Virus record (IMG/VR): IMGVR_UViG_3300009160_000049
Location: 1-58,690 of that record
Length of the DNA stretch: 58,690 nucleotides
Source of the DNA: a virus
Direction: 5' to 3' (one strand)
Both the position numbers and the translations under genes were made by a program. Each line of letters opens with the position of its first letter. Within the stretch, counting starts at the first letter, position 1. Positions 25,025 to 34,369 of this stretch are shown one piece after another. The notes beneath the pieces were generated by a model that worked only from the letters and a program-made list of their open reading frames with translations, made no database searches and had not been told where the DNA came from.

Positions 25025-26029
25025 ATGATTAGTGGAGAAAGAAAAACAAAACTATCTATGGCTGCTATTCTAAGCAGGATATCAGAGTATGATATATTTA
25101 GATATTATATGCCTCATCAAGACTGGAGGATTAATAGGGTGACCTATTCTCCATTCAGACATGAGAACAATCCATCTTTCATGATTGGTAATAAGTTAGG
25201 CTATCTGTCATTTATAGACTATGCTGATACTAGTAAGCGTGGTGATTGTTTTAACTTTGTTCAGACATTACATAACCTTCCTAGTACAAGTGATACTTTG
25301 AAGATGATAGATAGAGACTTTGGTCTTGGTCTGTCTACAGGTGTGATGACAGGCGAGTATAAGAAGATTATATCTGAGTATAAACAACCTGAAATAGAGA
25401 AGAGATACTCTCTCATCCAAGTCAAGGTTAGGAAGTTCACAAAAAGCGAACTAGACTATTGGGCAGAGTATCACCAGGATCTCCAGGACCTTAGAGATAA
25501 CAATGTGTATTCTATCAAAGAGCTATATCTTAACAAGCAAAGGTTCCCACTAGGAGAGAATGAACTCAGGTTTGGTTATCTCTATGAAGGACAGTATTGG
25601 AAGATATACAGACCATTTACTGATAAGAAACACAAATGGATGCCTAACAATGTACCCATCACAGCAATGGATGGTAAAGACAATATAAAGAACTGTAGTG
25701 TAGCATTCATCAACAAGAGTAAGAAAGACTTTATGGTGATGAAGAAGTTATTCCCCTGCAGTTGTGCTGTCCAGAATGAAGGTCTTGGATGTTTCTCACA
25801 TGAGAATGTAGAATATTTAAAGGCTAACTCTGACAGACAAATCCTTAGCTTTGATGCTGATGATGTAGGTGTACAGAATTCTGTACAGATTACAAAGATG
25901 TTTGACTTTGAATATACTAACGTCCCACGTCAGTATCTAGCAGAAGGTATTAAAGATTGGGCAGATCTTGCAAAAGTCCATGGATTAAAAGTAATTGAAG
26001 ATTATTTAAAAAGTAAACAAATTTTATGA
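25025..26029 (+). CDS. DnaG-like primase with degenerate zinc domain
   Basis: 334 residues. The N-terminal region keeps the shape of the DnaG zinc-binding domain (YSPFRHENNPSFMIG, then RGDCFNFVQTL), but the usual Cys and His ligands are gone. A TOPRIM-like core follows (AFINKSKKDFMVMKKLF; then LSFDADDVGVQNSVQI; then GIKDWADLAK). The first TOPRIM acid is replaced by Lys, as in several phage toprim proteins that use an NKS/TKS motif. It would lay primers for PolB with the DnaB-like helicase. It starts 16 nt after a terminator. Confidence 0.8.
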   Translation: MISGERKTKLSMAAILSRISEYDIFRYYMPHQDWRINRVTYSPFRHENNPSFMIGNKLGYLSFIDYADTSKRGDCFNFVQTLHNLPSTSDTLKMIDRDFGLGLSTGVMTGEYKKIISEYKQPEIEKRYSLIQVKVRKFTKSELDYWAEYHQDLQDLRDNNVYSIKELYLNKQRFPLGENELRFGYLYEGQYWKIYRPFTDKKHKWMPNNVPITAMDGKDNIKNCSVAFINKSKKDFMVMKKLFPCSCAVQNEGLGCFSHENVEYLKANSDRQILSFDADDVGVQNSVQITKMFDFEYTNVPRQYLAEGIKDWADLAKVHGLKVIEDYLKSKQIL

Positions 26030-26187
26030 CAATAGAAGATTTAAAACAAGCTATTCAAGACCATGTAGAGTGGTTTGAAACCACTGAAGGTGATGATTTG
26101 GAATGTATTGGTATAGAAAACTTAGAAGGTATACTATCTGAATATTTTAACACAGAAATTAAATTATCATTAAATGGAGACGTTTAA
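26026..26187 (+). CDS. Small acidic hypothetical protein
   Basis: 53 residues, acidic and helical (MTIEDLKQAIQDHVEWFETT). Its ATG overlaps the primase stop (ATGA), so it is coupled. Function unknown. Confidence 0.5.
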   Translation: MTIEDLKQAIQDHVEWFETTEGDDLECIGIENLEGILSEYFNTEIKLSLNGDV

Positions 26188-26935
26188 CACAACAAAGGAA
26201 CTGATAATGAATACAGCAGTTCCTGTACAAACACGTACATATAAGCCAGTTAGTCATTCATCATTGATTGACCTAACATTAAACAGTATTGAGAAAGCAG
26301 GATTCAAATTAGACAAAGAGACTTACTCTTCTGCAGTGGATGGTCAGATTGCTAATGGTAGATTCTCTATCAGCAATGTTGCAGACAGTGAGATGCAATT
26401 ACAGATTGGTTGGCAGAATAGCTACAACAAGCAGCTTACATTGAAGTTTGCTATTGGTACACGTATTTTGGTATGCCAGAATGGTTGTGTATCAGGTGAC
26501 TTTGGTGCATTCAAAAGAAAGCATGTAGGTGAGATTCAATCATTTACACCAGGTGCTATTGTAGACTACATTGCACAAGCAGGTGAAGCATTTACACTTA
26601 TGCAACAGCAAAGAGAGTCTATGAAGCAAATAGAAATCACTAAGCGTACCAAAGCTGAGTTAGTTGGTAGAATGATGCTAGAAGAGCAGTTCATTACATC
26701 TACACAGTTAAACATCATCAGTAGAGAGTTAAAAGCCCCTACACATGATTACAATGCTAAAGATAGCTTATGGGAGTTGTACAACTATACAACATTTGCT
26801 ATGAAAGAATCTCATCCAGCTCAATGGATGGAGAGTCATATCAAAGCACATGCATTCTTCAATAACTATGCATTTGATCAATCAGTGCCATGGGAAGCTC
26901 AAGAAGCATCATTTAGTCAACTAGAAATATTTTAA
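26174..26935 (+). CDS. DUF932-like protein
   Basis: 253 residues. The middle (ANGRFSISNVADSEM, then NKQLTLKFAIGTRILVCQNG, then CVSGDFGAFKRKHVG) follows the strand pattern of DUF932, a plasmid- and phage-encoded family of unknown mechanism. A helical C-terminal half follows. The start at 26174 overlaps the previous gene by 14 nt; Met12 at 26207 is an alternative. It lies 1 nt before the UDG homologue, suggesting a shared role in DNA maintenance. Confidence 0.65.
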   Translation: METFNTTKELIMNTAVPVQTRTYKPVSHSSLIDLTLNSIEKAGFKLDKETYSSAVDGQIANGRFSISNVADSEMQLQIGWQNSYNKQLTLKFAIGTRILVCQNGCVSGDFGAFKRKHVGEIQSFTPGAIVDYIAQAGEAFTLMQQQRESMKQIEITKRTKAELVGRMMLEEQFITSTQLNIISRELKAPTHDYNAKDSLWELYNYTTFAMKESHPAQWMESHIKAHAFFNNYAFDQSVPWEAQEASFSQLEIF

Positions 26936-26936
26936 C

Positions 26937-27653
26937 ATGAATTGGGAGAAATTTAAAGATCAGTTTCATCCTTCTTGGCATAGGTTTATGCAACCTTTCA
27001 TTGAAAGTGAAGCGTGTGACAACATCTATAAATATCTCAAATCTGAAAGTCAGAGGGGCAAGAAGATTGCTCCTCTCTCTCAGAATGTTTATAGATGCTT
27101 TATGGAGACATCCTATAACGATCTGAAGGTGGTTATGATAGGCATGTGTCCTTATCACTCTATAAAGAATGGAGAGTATGTAGCAGATGGTCTTCTAATG
27201 GGTTGCTCTACAACAGGTATATTACAGCCTTCTCTAATAAAGTTTTATGATGCTATAGAGAAAGAGTTCTATTCAGGATTGTGTGTAACCTGCGAAAGAT
27301 CACCAGACATGTCATTCCTAGCTAAGCAGGGTGTGTTGATGTATAACGCAGCTTTGACTACAGAAATTAATAAAGCAGGCTCTCACATTGATCTGTGGGA
27401 ACCCTTTACTAAGTATCTGTTAGAAGAGGTGTTGGCAGTAACAGGAGCACCTGTAATCTTCCTAGGTAAGGACGCAGCTAAATATCAAAAGTATATTGCT
27501 CCATTCACATGGAACTTTACACTAAGTCATCCAGCCAGTGCTTCTTATAAGCAGACTGATTGGGACACAGAAGGAGTATTTACAAAGGTAAATACAATAT
27601 TAAAAGAAAACAATAACACATCAATAGATTGGTTATTAGATTCACCATTTTAA
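26937..27653 (+). CDS. Uracil-DNA glycosylase family 1 homologue, catalytic Asp replaced
   Basis: 238 residues with the family-1 UDG layout. The water-activating loop, normally GQDPYH, reads GMCPYH (69-74). The uracil-binding strand GVLMYNAALT keeps the Asn (N137). The DNA-intercalating loop, normally HPSPLS, reads HPASASY with H198 retained. The replaced residue is the catalytic Asp, now Cys71, and the preceding Gln is Met. The fold is therefore clear but normal glycosylase activity is doubtful. It may bind uracil-DNA or another partner without cutting. It sits in the replication block with dUTPase nearby at 38497. Confidence 0.85.
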   Translation: MNWEKFKDQFHPSWHRFMQPFIESEACDNIYKYLKSESQRGKKIAPLSQNVYRCFMETSYNDLKVVMIGMCPYHSIKNGEYVADGLLMGCSTTGILQPSLIKFYDAIEKEFYSGLCVTCERSPDMSFLAKQGVLMYNAALTTEINKAGSHIDLWEPFTKYLLEEVLAVTGAPVIFLGKDAAKYQKYIAPFTWNFTLSHPASASYKQTDWDTEGVFTKVNTILKENNNTSIDWLLDSPF

Positions 27654-27663
27654 AAACACAATT

Positions 27664-28023
27664 ATGTATACAGTAAAACATGGAGGAGACATCCAAAAAG
27701 GAGATTTAATAGCAGTAAGTAATGGTAATGACTTCACTGTTGGTATTTATTTTGGTAGAGGAGCAGGTGGTACAGTTCAATATTATAGATACACTACCCC
27801 TAGACATTGTAAAGAACGTCATAATAACAGAGTGACTAGTATTGGTGCTGAAAAAGCAGGTCCATTTACAATTAAATGTCTTTGGAAAGACTTTCTAAAT
27901 ACACCAAGAGATACCAGAATACTTAAATTGAACAGATATAACATTACAGATGAAAAGGTAATAGAAGATATACTAGAAGCAAAAGAAATACTACAAGAAT
28001 TGAATATTACAGTAAACTACTAG
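27664..28023 (+). CDS. Hypothetical protein
   Basis: 119 residues, beta-rich N-terminal half (GDLIAVSNGNDFTVGIYFG) with a basic centre, then a helical C-terminus. It lies 4 nt before rIIA. Function unknown. Confidence 0.55.
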   Translation: MYTVKHGGDIQKGDLIAVSNGNDFTVGIYFGRGAGGTVQYYRYTTPRHCKERHNNRVTSIGAEKAGPFTIKCLWKDFLNTPRDTRILKLNRYNITDEKVIEDILEAKEILQELNITVNY

Positions 28024-28027
28024 ACAC

Positions 28028-30379
28028 ATGATACTCGAAAAACAAACAGAATCACACATCCTTCAGGAAGGAACCACACAGGAAACTGTGAAAATGTCAC
28101 TAGACTTAGATTCTGCACAAGTATTGATGCAGATGTTAAGTAAGAATCTATATTCAGATTCAATAGGCTCTACTATCAGAGAATGTGCATCTAATGCACT
28201 AGATAGTCACAGAAGAGCTGGATGTGACGAGCCTATTATTGTTTCATTCAAAAGAAACAGTCAGGCAGATACGTATGAATTTGCTGTTGAAGACTTTGGT
28301 ATTGGCTTAGATGCAGATGATGTAGTAAATATCATCAGTAAGTATGGTAAGTCAACCAAGCGTAATAGCAACACAGAATTGGGCATGATGGGTCTTGGTT
28401 TCAAGGCTCCATTGGCATATAGCTCTAGCTTCTACTTTATAGCTAGAAAAGATTATATGGAACGTAAGTATATGATGTACGAAGGAGAAGATACAAACAG
28501 TATTGACCTTTTGTATGAGAAGCCTACAGCAGAACCAAATGGTGTAAAAGTGATTGTTCCAGTGAACTATTCTGATAGATACAATTTCACTAACAAAATC
28601 AAAGAACAATTGGCTTATTTTGAGAATGTTTATTTTGAGGTGGACAGCTCATGGGGAAGAGTGGATAATGATTTCATAATTCACAGAGCAGAACACTTTC
28701 AATATTCTAGCTTAGCTACTAACAATGATATGCATTTATGCTTGGACAATGTTAGTTATCCTATTGATTGGGATAAACTTGGTATAAGTAGAATAGGTAT
28801 CAAAATGGCTTTGAGATTCAGTCTTAGTGATGGATTGTTCCCTACACCAAACAGAGAAGCTCTTAGATATACACAAGAAGCTAAGCAAGTTATTCTTAAC
28901 AAGATAGCTGCAGTGGCTGATGTGTTCATGAACAAGTTTAATGAAGCCATCACTACACAAAGTGATATCAAAGCTATTATGCAATTCTACAGTAGAAACA
29001 GCAAACATATTAAGTCTTGGTACAAGGGTACAGACGATGATGTTTGTATAGATGATCTTTTAGTACATTCTTCTATACCTGTAGCACAGCCTAAACTAGA
29101 TAGCATAAAGTTGTTGAACTTAGAAAGACTTGCTGTAAAAGCCAAGGAGTATATTCTTGCTGAATACAAGTTTAAATATAGATTTACTGGTAAGTTTCAA
29201 AGTATGAAAAGTTACTATCATGAGTATCTAAGAATTTCAGAATTTACAAGTTATAACTTTGGTGGTGTGTATATTTATGAGAATGAGCTTTCTAAAGGTA
29301 AACAAGACTATCTAAGAACTATTCTACCAGATAATAAACAGATATATTTTGTTAAGAAATCACCATTTAAACTTAAAGCTAAAGGTGGTCAAGTAGATTA
29401 TGCTAAGTATTATGACTCTATATTAAACTTATCAATGTATCCTAAAGCTCAATGGAGACAGCTTATTCAAGAGTTCCAATATGTAGTGGGTCTGTATGCT
29501 AAAGACTTTATAGATGTAGATGCTATTGAAATTCCACAATCATTTAAGGATGCTCAGAAGGCTAAGAGACTGAAGATGTCAGTTGCAGCTGCATCTGTAA
29601 AGGGTCCTAAGAAGATAAGAATGAAAGGTGAATTCTCTGGTAAGGTGGGTACACAAATGCAAATAGATCTATCTGATCAACATTGTAAGTTTGTTCCTAC
29701 TACATACAAAATGGAAGACATTCATAAATTGAATAAGTTAAGTGTTTATGCTAAAGAATCTGATAAGAAGAAAATGGACAATGCTTGGTCTTGTTTTAAT
29801 AAACATGCATCATTTGTATTAGTTGCCCAAGCAACCTATGATAACTTACAGAAAGCAGATTTACATAACTGGATAACAATAGATAAATTTATGGAAGGTA
29901 AAAATAGACCATTTAAAACAGTAGCTACAGAATTTCTAATCAGGGATTTGATCGAAACATATAGTGCTACATTTAAAAGAATCAGTACAGTTAGAGAGAT
30001 ATCTACTGATTTGGCAGATAAATTACAGACACTACATAATTATCATAATAGCCAATATAGAAGTTATTGCGATGATGACACTAGGAAAGCAATTATAGAA
30101 CATGCCATAGCAAACAACTTATTTGACCAACCTACATATTTGGTGTACAAGCAGGTCAATGAAGTGTTTACTAAGTTAACATTCTTAAATGTAATACTAG
30201 ACACAATGGGCTATCGTGAGTCTAAGAAAGAGGGTCCAATGATGATTGCTATAGCTGATTTATTTAAATATCACAAGCATAAAGTTAATTTAGAGCATTA
30301 TAAAATCAAATTAACAGAAGATGCTCCTTTAGAGGAGACATTGACACAAGACACAATTGAAGAATTACAAACAATTTAA
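28028..30379 (+). CDS. rIIA: rIIA-like GHKL ATPase
   Basis: 783 residues. The N-terminal GHKL ATPase shows the N-box IRECASNALDS (E52, N56, D59), G1 box DFGIGLD (about 89-95) and G2 box GLGFKAP (122-128), as in T4 rIIA, Hsp90 and MutL. The long C-terminal part has no motif I know. T4 rIIA and rIIB act at the membrane in lysis timing, lambda exclusion and phage-phage exclusion. The paired gene 11 nt downstream is rIIB-like, as in T4, which supports the call. Confidence 0.85.
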   Translation: MILEKQTESHILQEGTTQETVKMSLDLDSAQVLMQMLSKNLYSDSIGSTIRECASNALDSHRRAGCDEPIIVSFKRNSQADTYEFAVEDFGIGLDADDVVNIISKYGKSTKRNSNTELGMMGLGFKAPLAYSSSFYFIARKDYMERKYMMYEGEDTNSIDLLYEKPTAEPNGVKVIVPVNYSDRYNFTNKIKEQLAYFENVYFEVDSSWGRVDNDFIIHRAEHFQYSSLATNNDMHLCLDNVSYPIDWDKLGISRIGIKMALRFSLSDGLFPTPNREALRYTQEAKQVILNKIAAVADVFMNKFNEAITTQSDIKAIMQFYSRNSKHIKSWYKGTDDDVCIDDLLVHSSIPVAQPKLDSIKLLNLERLAVKAKEYILAEYKFKYRFTGKFQSMKSYYHEYLRISEFTSYNFGGVYIYENELSKGKQDYLRTILPDNKQIYFVKKSPFKLKAKGGQVDYAKYYDSILNLSMYPKAQWRQLIQEFQYVVGLYAKDFIDVDAIEIPQSFKDAQKAKRLKMSVAAASVKGPKKIRMKGEFSGKVGTQMQIDLSDQHCKFVPTTYKMEDIHKLNKLSVYAKESDKKKMDNAWSCFNKHASFVLVAQATYDNLQKADLHNWITIDKFMEGKNRPFKTVATEFLIRDLIETYSATFKRISTVREISTDLADKLQTLHNYHNSQYRSYCDDDTRKAIIEHAIANNLFDQPTYLVYKQVNEVFTKLTFLNVILDTMGYRESKKEGPMMIAIADLFKYHKHKVNLEHYKIKLTEDAPLEETLTQDTIEELQTI

Positions 30380-30390
30380 AAAAGCAAAAC

Positions 30391-31857
30391 ATGTTAAGCT
30401 TAAAATGGTTTAAGAGTGCTATTGAACGCACAATTGAAAAAGTAGTAGAAAACAAAATTGAGCAGGCTTTTAATGAATTGGATAATGAGGAGGGGCAAGT
30501 AGCCCCTTCTTATCATCCTTCAGGAAAGCCCTATCTAAACATTAAAATGGTTAATGATACATTGACTGTTGTAATGAACGATGGCAACATCATTACTAAA
30601 TCTCCAGCAACAGCAGATGATTTCAATGCTGCTAGAAACTGTAGAACAGAAGCTTGTCTATTTAATCTTGTAAGTTCACAAGAAGTTAAGGACCAAAGAA
30701 GAAAGGCTGAAGCTGAGTATGAAAAGGTAAAGGCTGTTCAAAGAGGTGCTGAGTATTTGGCTACACTTGAGCAGTTTGAAATGAAAGATGGTAGTCTTTA
30801 CTTAAAAGGCATCAACAGAAGCTTACCTCCATTACTAGTAGAAGAGTTCTTAGAAGTGACTGGTAGAAACTTTGGTACAGATAATGACGAGTTTCTTGCT
30901 TTACAAAGATTCTTTATGTGGTGTTGCTTGAATCCAAGAGCTGAGGTAGCAGACAAGCTATTTAACTTCTTAAAAAAGAATGCTTTTGGTATCACTAAAC
31001 AGGGCTTCTTTGTAGCTTTGAGAAATGTAGTGACATTACATGGTTCTACTGAACTTGTAGACTTTGTGTCAAATGCATATAACAAAGTGAAGGCTGTATG
31101 GAAGAAGAAACCTGATGAGTATTTAGTATTCTTAAAGGATGGTGAATACAAAATGGTTGCTAAATCTATATTTGATGAGCTAGAGACATGTGCTGGCTGT
31201 GATGGTTCTGGAACTATTCCTTGTGAAGATGATGATTATGATGACAGCGAAGACTGTTGGGAATGTAATGGTACTGGTACACAGACAAAATATCATGAGT
31301 CTGATTATGGTGAGAATATTGGTAACTTAACTGAATTATATCTTGATTTGCCTAATAGAGCAGAGAATAGATATACAGATGCTCACACAAGAACATTTGA
31401 CATTAGAATTGGTAGACCAGTAGATATGCCTATGGAGCAATGTAGATGGAATACTGACGACTGTGGTGCTGAAGGTTTACACTTCACTAGTGATGAGATT
31501 CATTATGTAGGTTGTGGTGACACAAGCGTGCTTGTACTTATTAATCCAATGAAGGTTGTAGGTATTGGTGAGTCTAAGGGTAGATGCTATGAGTATTTAC
31601 CAATTATGACTGTTCCTACTGACGAAGCAACAGAAATCTTACATGACCTAGACTTTGACACATTAGAATTGGATGAGTCTTATGCTGTACGTGAACTAGA
31701 TAACTTGGCTGAGAAGGCCAAACAAGGGTTTACAGAAGAGCGTAAGAAATATGATTTCAACCTACCTGCTTTGTCTGCTGTAGAAGTTTATACAATTGTT
31801 AAGAGTCTTGATGAAATAAAGCAAGAAATATCTAAAAGAATTGTAAAAATTGATTAA
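30391..31857 (+). CDS. rIIB: rIIB-like protein with DnaJ-type zinc motif
   Basis: 488 residues. The C-terminal domain contains DCGAEGLHFTSDEIHYVG and LVLINPMKVVGI (about 355-395), the signature region of rIIB-like proteins. A pair of CxxCxGxG motifs, CAGCDGSG and CWECNGTG (about 267-300), sits before it, as in the zinc centre of DnaJ. Such an insertion suggests a chaperone- or metal-dependent contact surface. It follows rIIA by 11 nt and ends in a strong terminator. Confidence 0.8.
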   Translation: MLSLKWFKSAIERTIEKVVENKIEQAFNELDNEEGQVAPSYHPSGKPYLNIKMVNDTLTVVMNDGNIITKSPATADDFNAARNCRTEACLFNLVSSQEVKDQRRKAEAEYEKVKAVQRGAEYLATLEQFEMKDGSLYLKGINRSLPPLLVEEFLEVTGRNFGTDNDEFLALQRFFMWCCLNPRAEVADKLFNFLKKNAFGITKQGFFVALRNVVTLHGSTELVDFVSNAYNKVKAVWKKKPDEYLVFLKDGEYKMVAKSIFDELETCAGCDGSGTIPCEDDDYDDSEDCWECNGTGTQTKYHESDYGENIGNLTELYLDLPNRAENRYTDAHTRTFDIRIGRPVDMPMEQCRWNTDDCGAEGLHFTSDEIHYVGCGDTSVLVLINPMKVVGIGESKGRCYEYLPIMTVPTDEATEILHDLDFDTLELDESYAVRELDNLAEKAKQGFTEERKKYDFNLPALSAVEVYTIVKSLDEIKQEISKRIVKID

Positions 31858-31863
31858 ATTTGT

Positions 31864-31893
31864 AGTCCCAGGGAGAAATCCCTGGGCTATTTA
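31864..31893 (+). terminator. Rho-independent terminator
   Basis: CCCAGGGA (31867-31874) pairs perfectly with TCCCTGGG (31879-31886) around GAAA, followed by a short T-rich tract. It closes the rIIA/rIIB unit. Confidence 0.7.
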
Positions 31894-31903
31894 ATACAAT
31901 ATT

Positions 31904-32320
31904 ATGGCAACAGCAAAGAAAAAGGCAGTTAAGAGAGTTAAAGCAGTTAAGGTGAGAAATGCTGGTACAATGACTGAATCTGCTTTTTGGAGTTTTATTA
32001 GAAGTACATTAAGACAGAAATCTAGATGGTGGAAGCCTATTACAGAATGTAGGCTCAAAGCTAAGCGTAATTATAAAGGACCAAACAAAAGACAAAAGTT
32101 TGAGTATCAATGCAAAGCATGCAAGAACTGGTTCCCTCAGAAACAGATTAATGTGGACCACATCATTCCTGCAGGATCACTAAACTGTGCTCAAGACTTG
32201 CCAGGATTTGTAGAAAGATTGTTCTGTGAACAGGACAATTTACAGTGTTTATGCACTACATGCCACGATAACAAAACAAAAACAGATAAAAATGAAAAGA
32301 CAAATTCTAAAGCTTCATGA
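31904..32320 (+). CDS. HNH endonuclease
   Basis: 138 residues: a basic N-terminus (KKKAVKRVKAVKVRN), then CKACKNWF, the HNH core VDHIIPAGS (about 84-92), and LCTTCHDNKT. The two Cys pairs bind structural zinc and the His-Asn pair is catalytic. It may be a free-standing nuclease used in packaging or host-DNA attack, or a homing enzyme; no intron or intein is apparent around it. Confidence 0.85.
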   Translation: MATAKKKAVKRVKAVKVRNAGTMTESAFWSFIRSTLRQKSRWWKPITECRLKAKRNYKGPNKRQKFEYQCKACKNWFPQKQINVDHIIPAGSLNCAQDLPGFVERLFCEQDNLQCLCTTCHDNKTKTDKNEKTNSKAS

Positions 32321-32555
32321 CAAGAAGTATGCAAACCTACTTGATGACAGAGTCAAAGAATGCATTCTAAAGAATGAAAACTATGAAATTGAGTACAGAG
32401 GTAAGACGATGATACTCACTTCAGAAGATCTCAAAACAAAGTGCCTAAGCAGGCAGTATATTGAGAAGCCAAAGTATGGGGAAAAGCCATATCATTTGTT
32501 ATCTTATTTATGGGAACCTACTAAAACTACAAAAGATGAGAAAGGAACTGACTAA
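32292..32555 (+). CDS. Small basic hypothetical protein
   Basis: 87 residues, Lys-rich. I chose ATG 32292 (MKRQILKLHDKKYANLL), which overlaps the HNH gene by 29 nt, rather than a start further upstream inside the HNH zinc site. Function unknown. Confidence 0.5.
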   Translation: MKRQILKLHDKKYANLLDDRVKECILKNENYEIEYRGKTMILTSEDLKTKCLSRQYIEKPKYGEKPYHLLSYLWEPTKTTKDEKGTD

Positions 32556-32811
32556 CGTATTTGTAAGTGGAAATCCTGCATTTACAGAAGTGTGGTATGA
32601 AGGCTACATAGAAGAAGGAGATATCAAGCACCAGTTTTGGTTAATTGATCCTCAGGGTGAAGACCAGTATGGTAATGAGTATGAAATGGAGGTGAGGTGG
32701 TTCTTTAAGAACGTCCCTGCTAAGATTAGAGCAGCTCATGACCAAATTTTACAACAGTATAAATACAAGAAGAATGATACAAGGGGAAACGAAAACAGAA
32801 GCTCAATATAG
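32536..32811 (+). CDS. Small hypothetical protein
   Basis: 91 residues, beta-rich with several Trp and Tyr (GYIEEGDIKHQFWLIDPQGE). ATG 32536 gives an overlap of 20 nt with the preceding gene; an earlier in-frame ATG would lie deep inside it. Function unknown. Confidence 0.5.
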   Translation: MRKELTNVFVSGNPAFTEVWYEGYIEEGDIKHQFWLIDPQGEDQYGNEYEMEVRWFFKNVPAKIRAAHDQILQQYKYKKNDTRGNENRSSI

Positions 32812-33817
32812 AGCAATTTATCTAGACAGCAGTTCTAGTTTAAAGGACTTTTCCATGGATAGGAAAAAGTACCATAAGAAATACATACTTAACCAAGTGG
32901 TTGAGGATGAAGAAAGTAAAGCAGCCACTACAGGTAGACTTGTAGAAACTTTACTAATGGAGCCCCATCTATTTGATGAGAAGTTTCACATATCTACATG
33001 TATGTCTACACCAACAGCTATGATGTTGGACTTTGTAGAAGCTTTGTATAAATACACAGTGGAGGCTACAGCTGAAGATGGTACAATAACTAGAAGCTTT
33101 GAAGACATGTGTAAGGATGCTTATGCAGATGCAGGCTTCAAGATTACATTAGAGGCTGTTCTTAAGAAGTTTATAGGATCTGAAGCTGAGATATATTACA
33201 AAGAGATTAGAGAGGTGAGATCTAAGAAGCTTACAGTGGTGACTACCAAAGAGATAGAAAACGCTGAGAAGATTGTTCTAGAATTAAGAACTAATCCTAC
33301 CACAGCAGAGATTGTAAACTTAGTAGATGATAAGCAGTATTCTGTATACAATCAGTTACAGGTGGAAGGATATGAAGTGTTTGGTCACATGTTCAAGAGT
33401 ATGATGGATAAGATGATTGTAGATCACAAGTCAAAGACTGTCCAAGTGTATGACCTTAAATGTACATGGTCTGTAGAGAACTTCTATAGTGAGTATTATC
33501 TTTACAGAAGAGCTTACATCCAAGGATTCCTCTATCACAAAGCTGCAGAGACTTGGGCTAGTGAAATGGGCTATGGAGATTATACTATTTTATATCCTAG
33601 ATTCATTGTATGTGACAGCACTAATTATTCTAATCCTTTAGTATATGTAATGACTGTAGATAGTATGGACAATGCTCTTAATGGTTTTGAACATAATGGA
33701 AGACCATATCCAGGTGTTGCACAACTTATTGAAGACCTTAAATGGACTTTAGATAATGATGTGTGGAACATTTCAAGAGAGAATTATATTAATAATGGCA
33801 TTGTAAACCTAAGCTAA
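32774..33817 (+). CDS. PDDEXK-family nuclease (RecB/Cas4-like)
   Basis: 347 residues from ATG 32774; an alternative ATG lies at 32738. After a helical N-terminal half, the core GHMFKSMMDKMIVDH followed by VQVYDLKCTW gives the D-(x)n-DxK signature of PDDEXK nucleases. YLYRRAYIQGFLYHKA supplies the conserved downstream Gln/Tyr helix typical of lambda-exonuclease and RecB-type enzymes. It probably resects or trims DNA in recombination with the Sak4-like ATPase and RecA. Confidence 0.8.
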   Translation: MIQGETKTEAQYRAIYLDSSSSLKDFSMDRKKYHKKYILNQVVEDEESKAATTGRLVETLLMEPHLFDEKFHISTCMSTPTAMMLDFVEALYKYTVEATAEDGTITRSFEDMCKDAYADAGFKITLEAVLKKFIGSEAEIYYKEIREVRSKKLTVVTTKEIENAEKIVLELRTNPTTAEIVNLVDDKQYSVYNQLQVEGYEVFGHMFKSMMDKMIVDHKSKTVQVYDLKCTWSVENFYSEYYLYRRAYIQGFLYHKAAETWASEMGYGDYTILYPRFIVCDSTNYSNPLVYVMTVDSMDNALNGFEHNGRPYPGVAQLIEDLKWTLDNDVWNISRENYINNGIVNLS

Positions 33818-34369
33818 ATGGAGAGAAAACACACAATCACTAGCATATTCATTGTCCCAACTCTTAGCATTGGCAAAGACAAGTTGGTAGACAATGGATT
33901 TGTAAATGGATATATAAAAGATGGTATGAGAGATGTACAGTATGAAAATGCTGTATATCTTCTCTTTAAACCAATTAATCTAGATAAATTTAAAGTTTTT
34001 CTAGATAAGGAGTATGAAAGAACAAAGTCCATTATAGATGACTATGACTATGAAGATGGTTATGTAGTGGTTGTTTATGAAATCAATCCTAAACTGAAAG
34101 GTGATATAGAATTGATAAAACAGGGCAAATATTCTAAAACTTCTCCTGCTTTTCAAGGAATATTCCCCAAAGTTGTACAGATCAAGAAAGGTAGTATACG
34201 TAAAGATGAGATATCTTTGCAATACAGAGTCTTTAATAAGACAGAAGATCTTGTAAAGTTTTGGGAGGATAAACTAGGAATGGAGCTTCCAGAAGACTTA
34301 GAAGTTTGGCATGGTTTCTTTGAGGAATTTGAAACGTTAGACCTTAATAAAATTAAAGAGTATGTATAA
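33818..34369 (+). CDS. Hypothetical protein
   Basis: 183 residues, alpha/beta, with strands such as TITSIFIVPTLSIG and YVVVVYEINP and an acidic C-terminus. It starts directly after the nuclease stop and overlaps the next gene by 8 nt. Function unknown. Confidence 0.6.
   Translation: MERKHTITSIFIVPTLSIGKDKLVDNGFVNGYIKDGMRDVQYENAVYLLFKPINLDKFKVFLDKEYERTKSIIDDYDYEDGYVVVVYEINPKLKGDIELIKQGKYSKTSPAFQGIFPKVVQIKKGSIRKDEISLQYRVFNKTEDLVKFWEDKLGMELPEDLEVWHGFFEEFETLDLNKIKEYV

Noticed and set aside
31904-32320. HNH gene as a homing endonuclease in an intron or intein
   Set aside because: Flanking genes look complete and no split gene or splice-like structure was found.
32738-32773. Earlier start for the PDDEXK nuclease
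   Set aside because: Possible, but it deepens the overlap with the upstream gene; the later ATG at 32774 was preferred without strong evidence.
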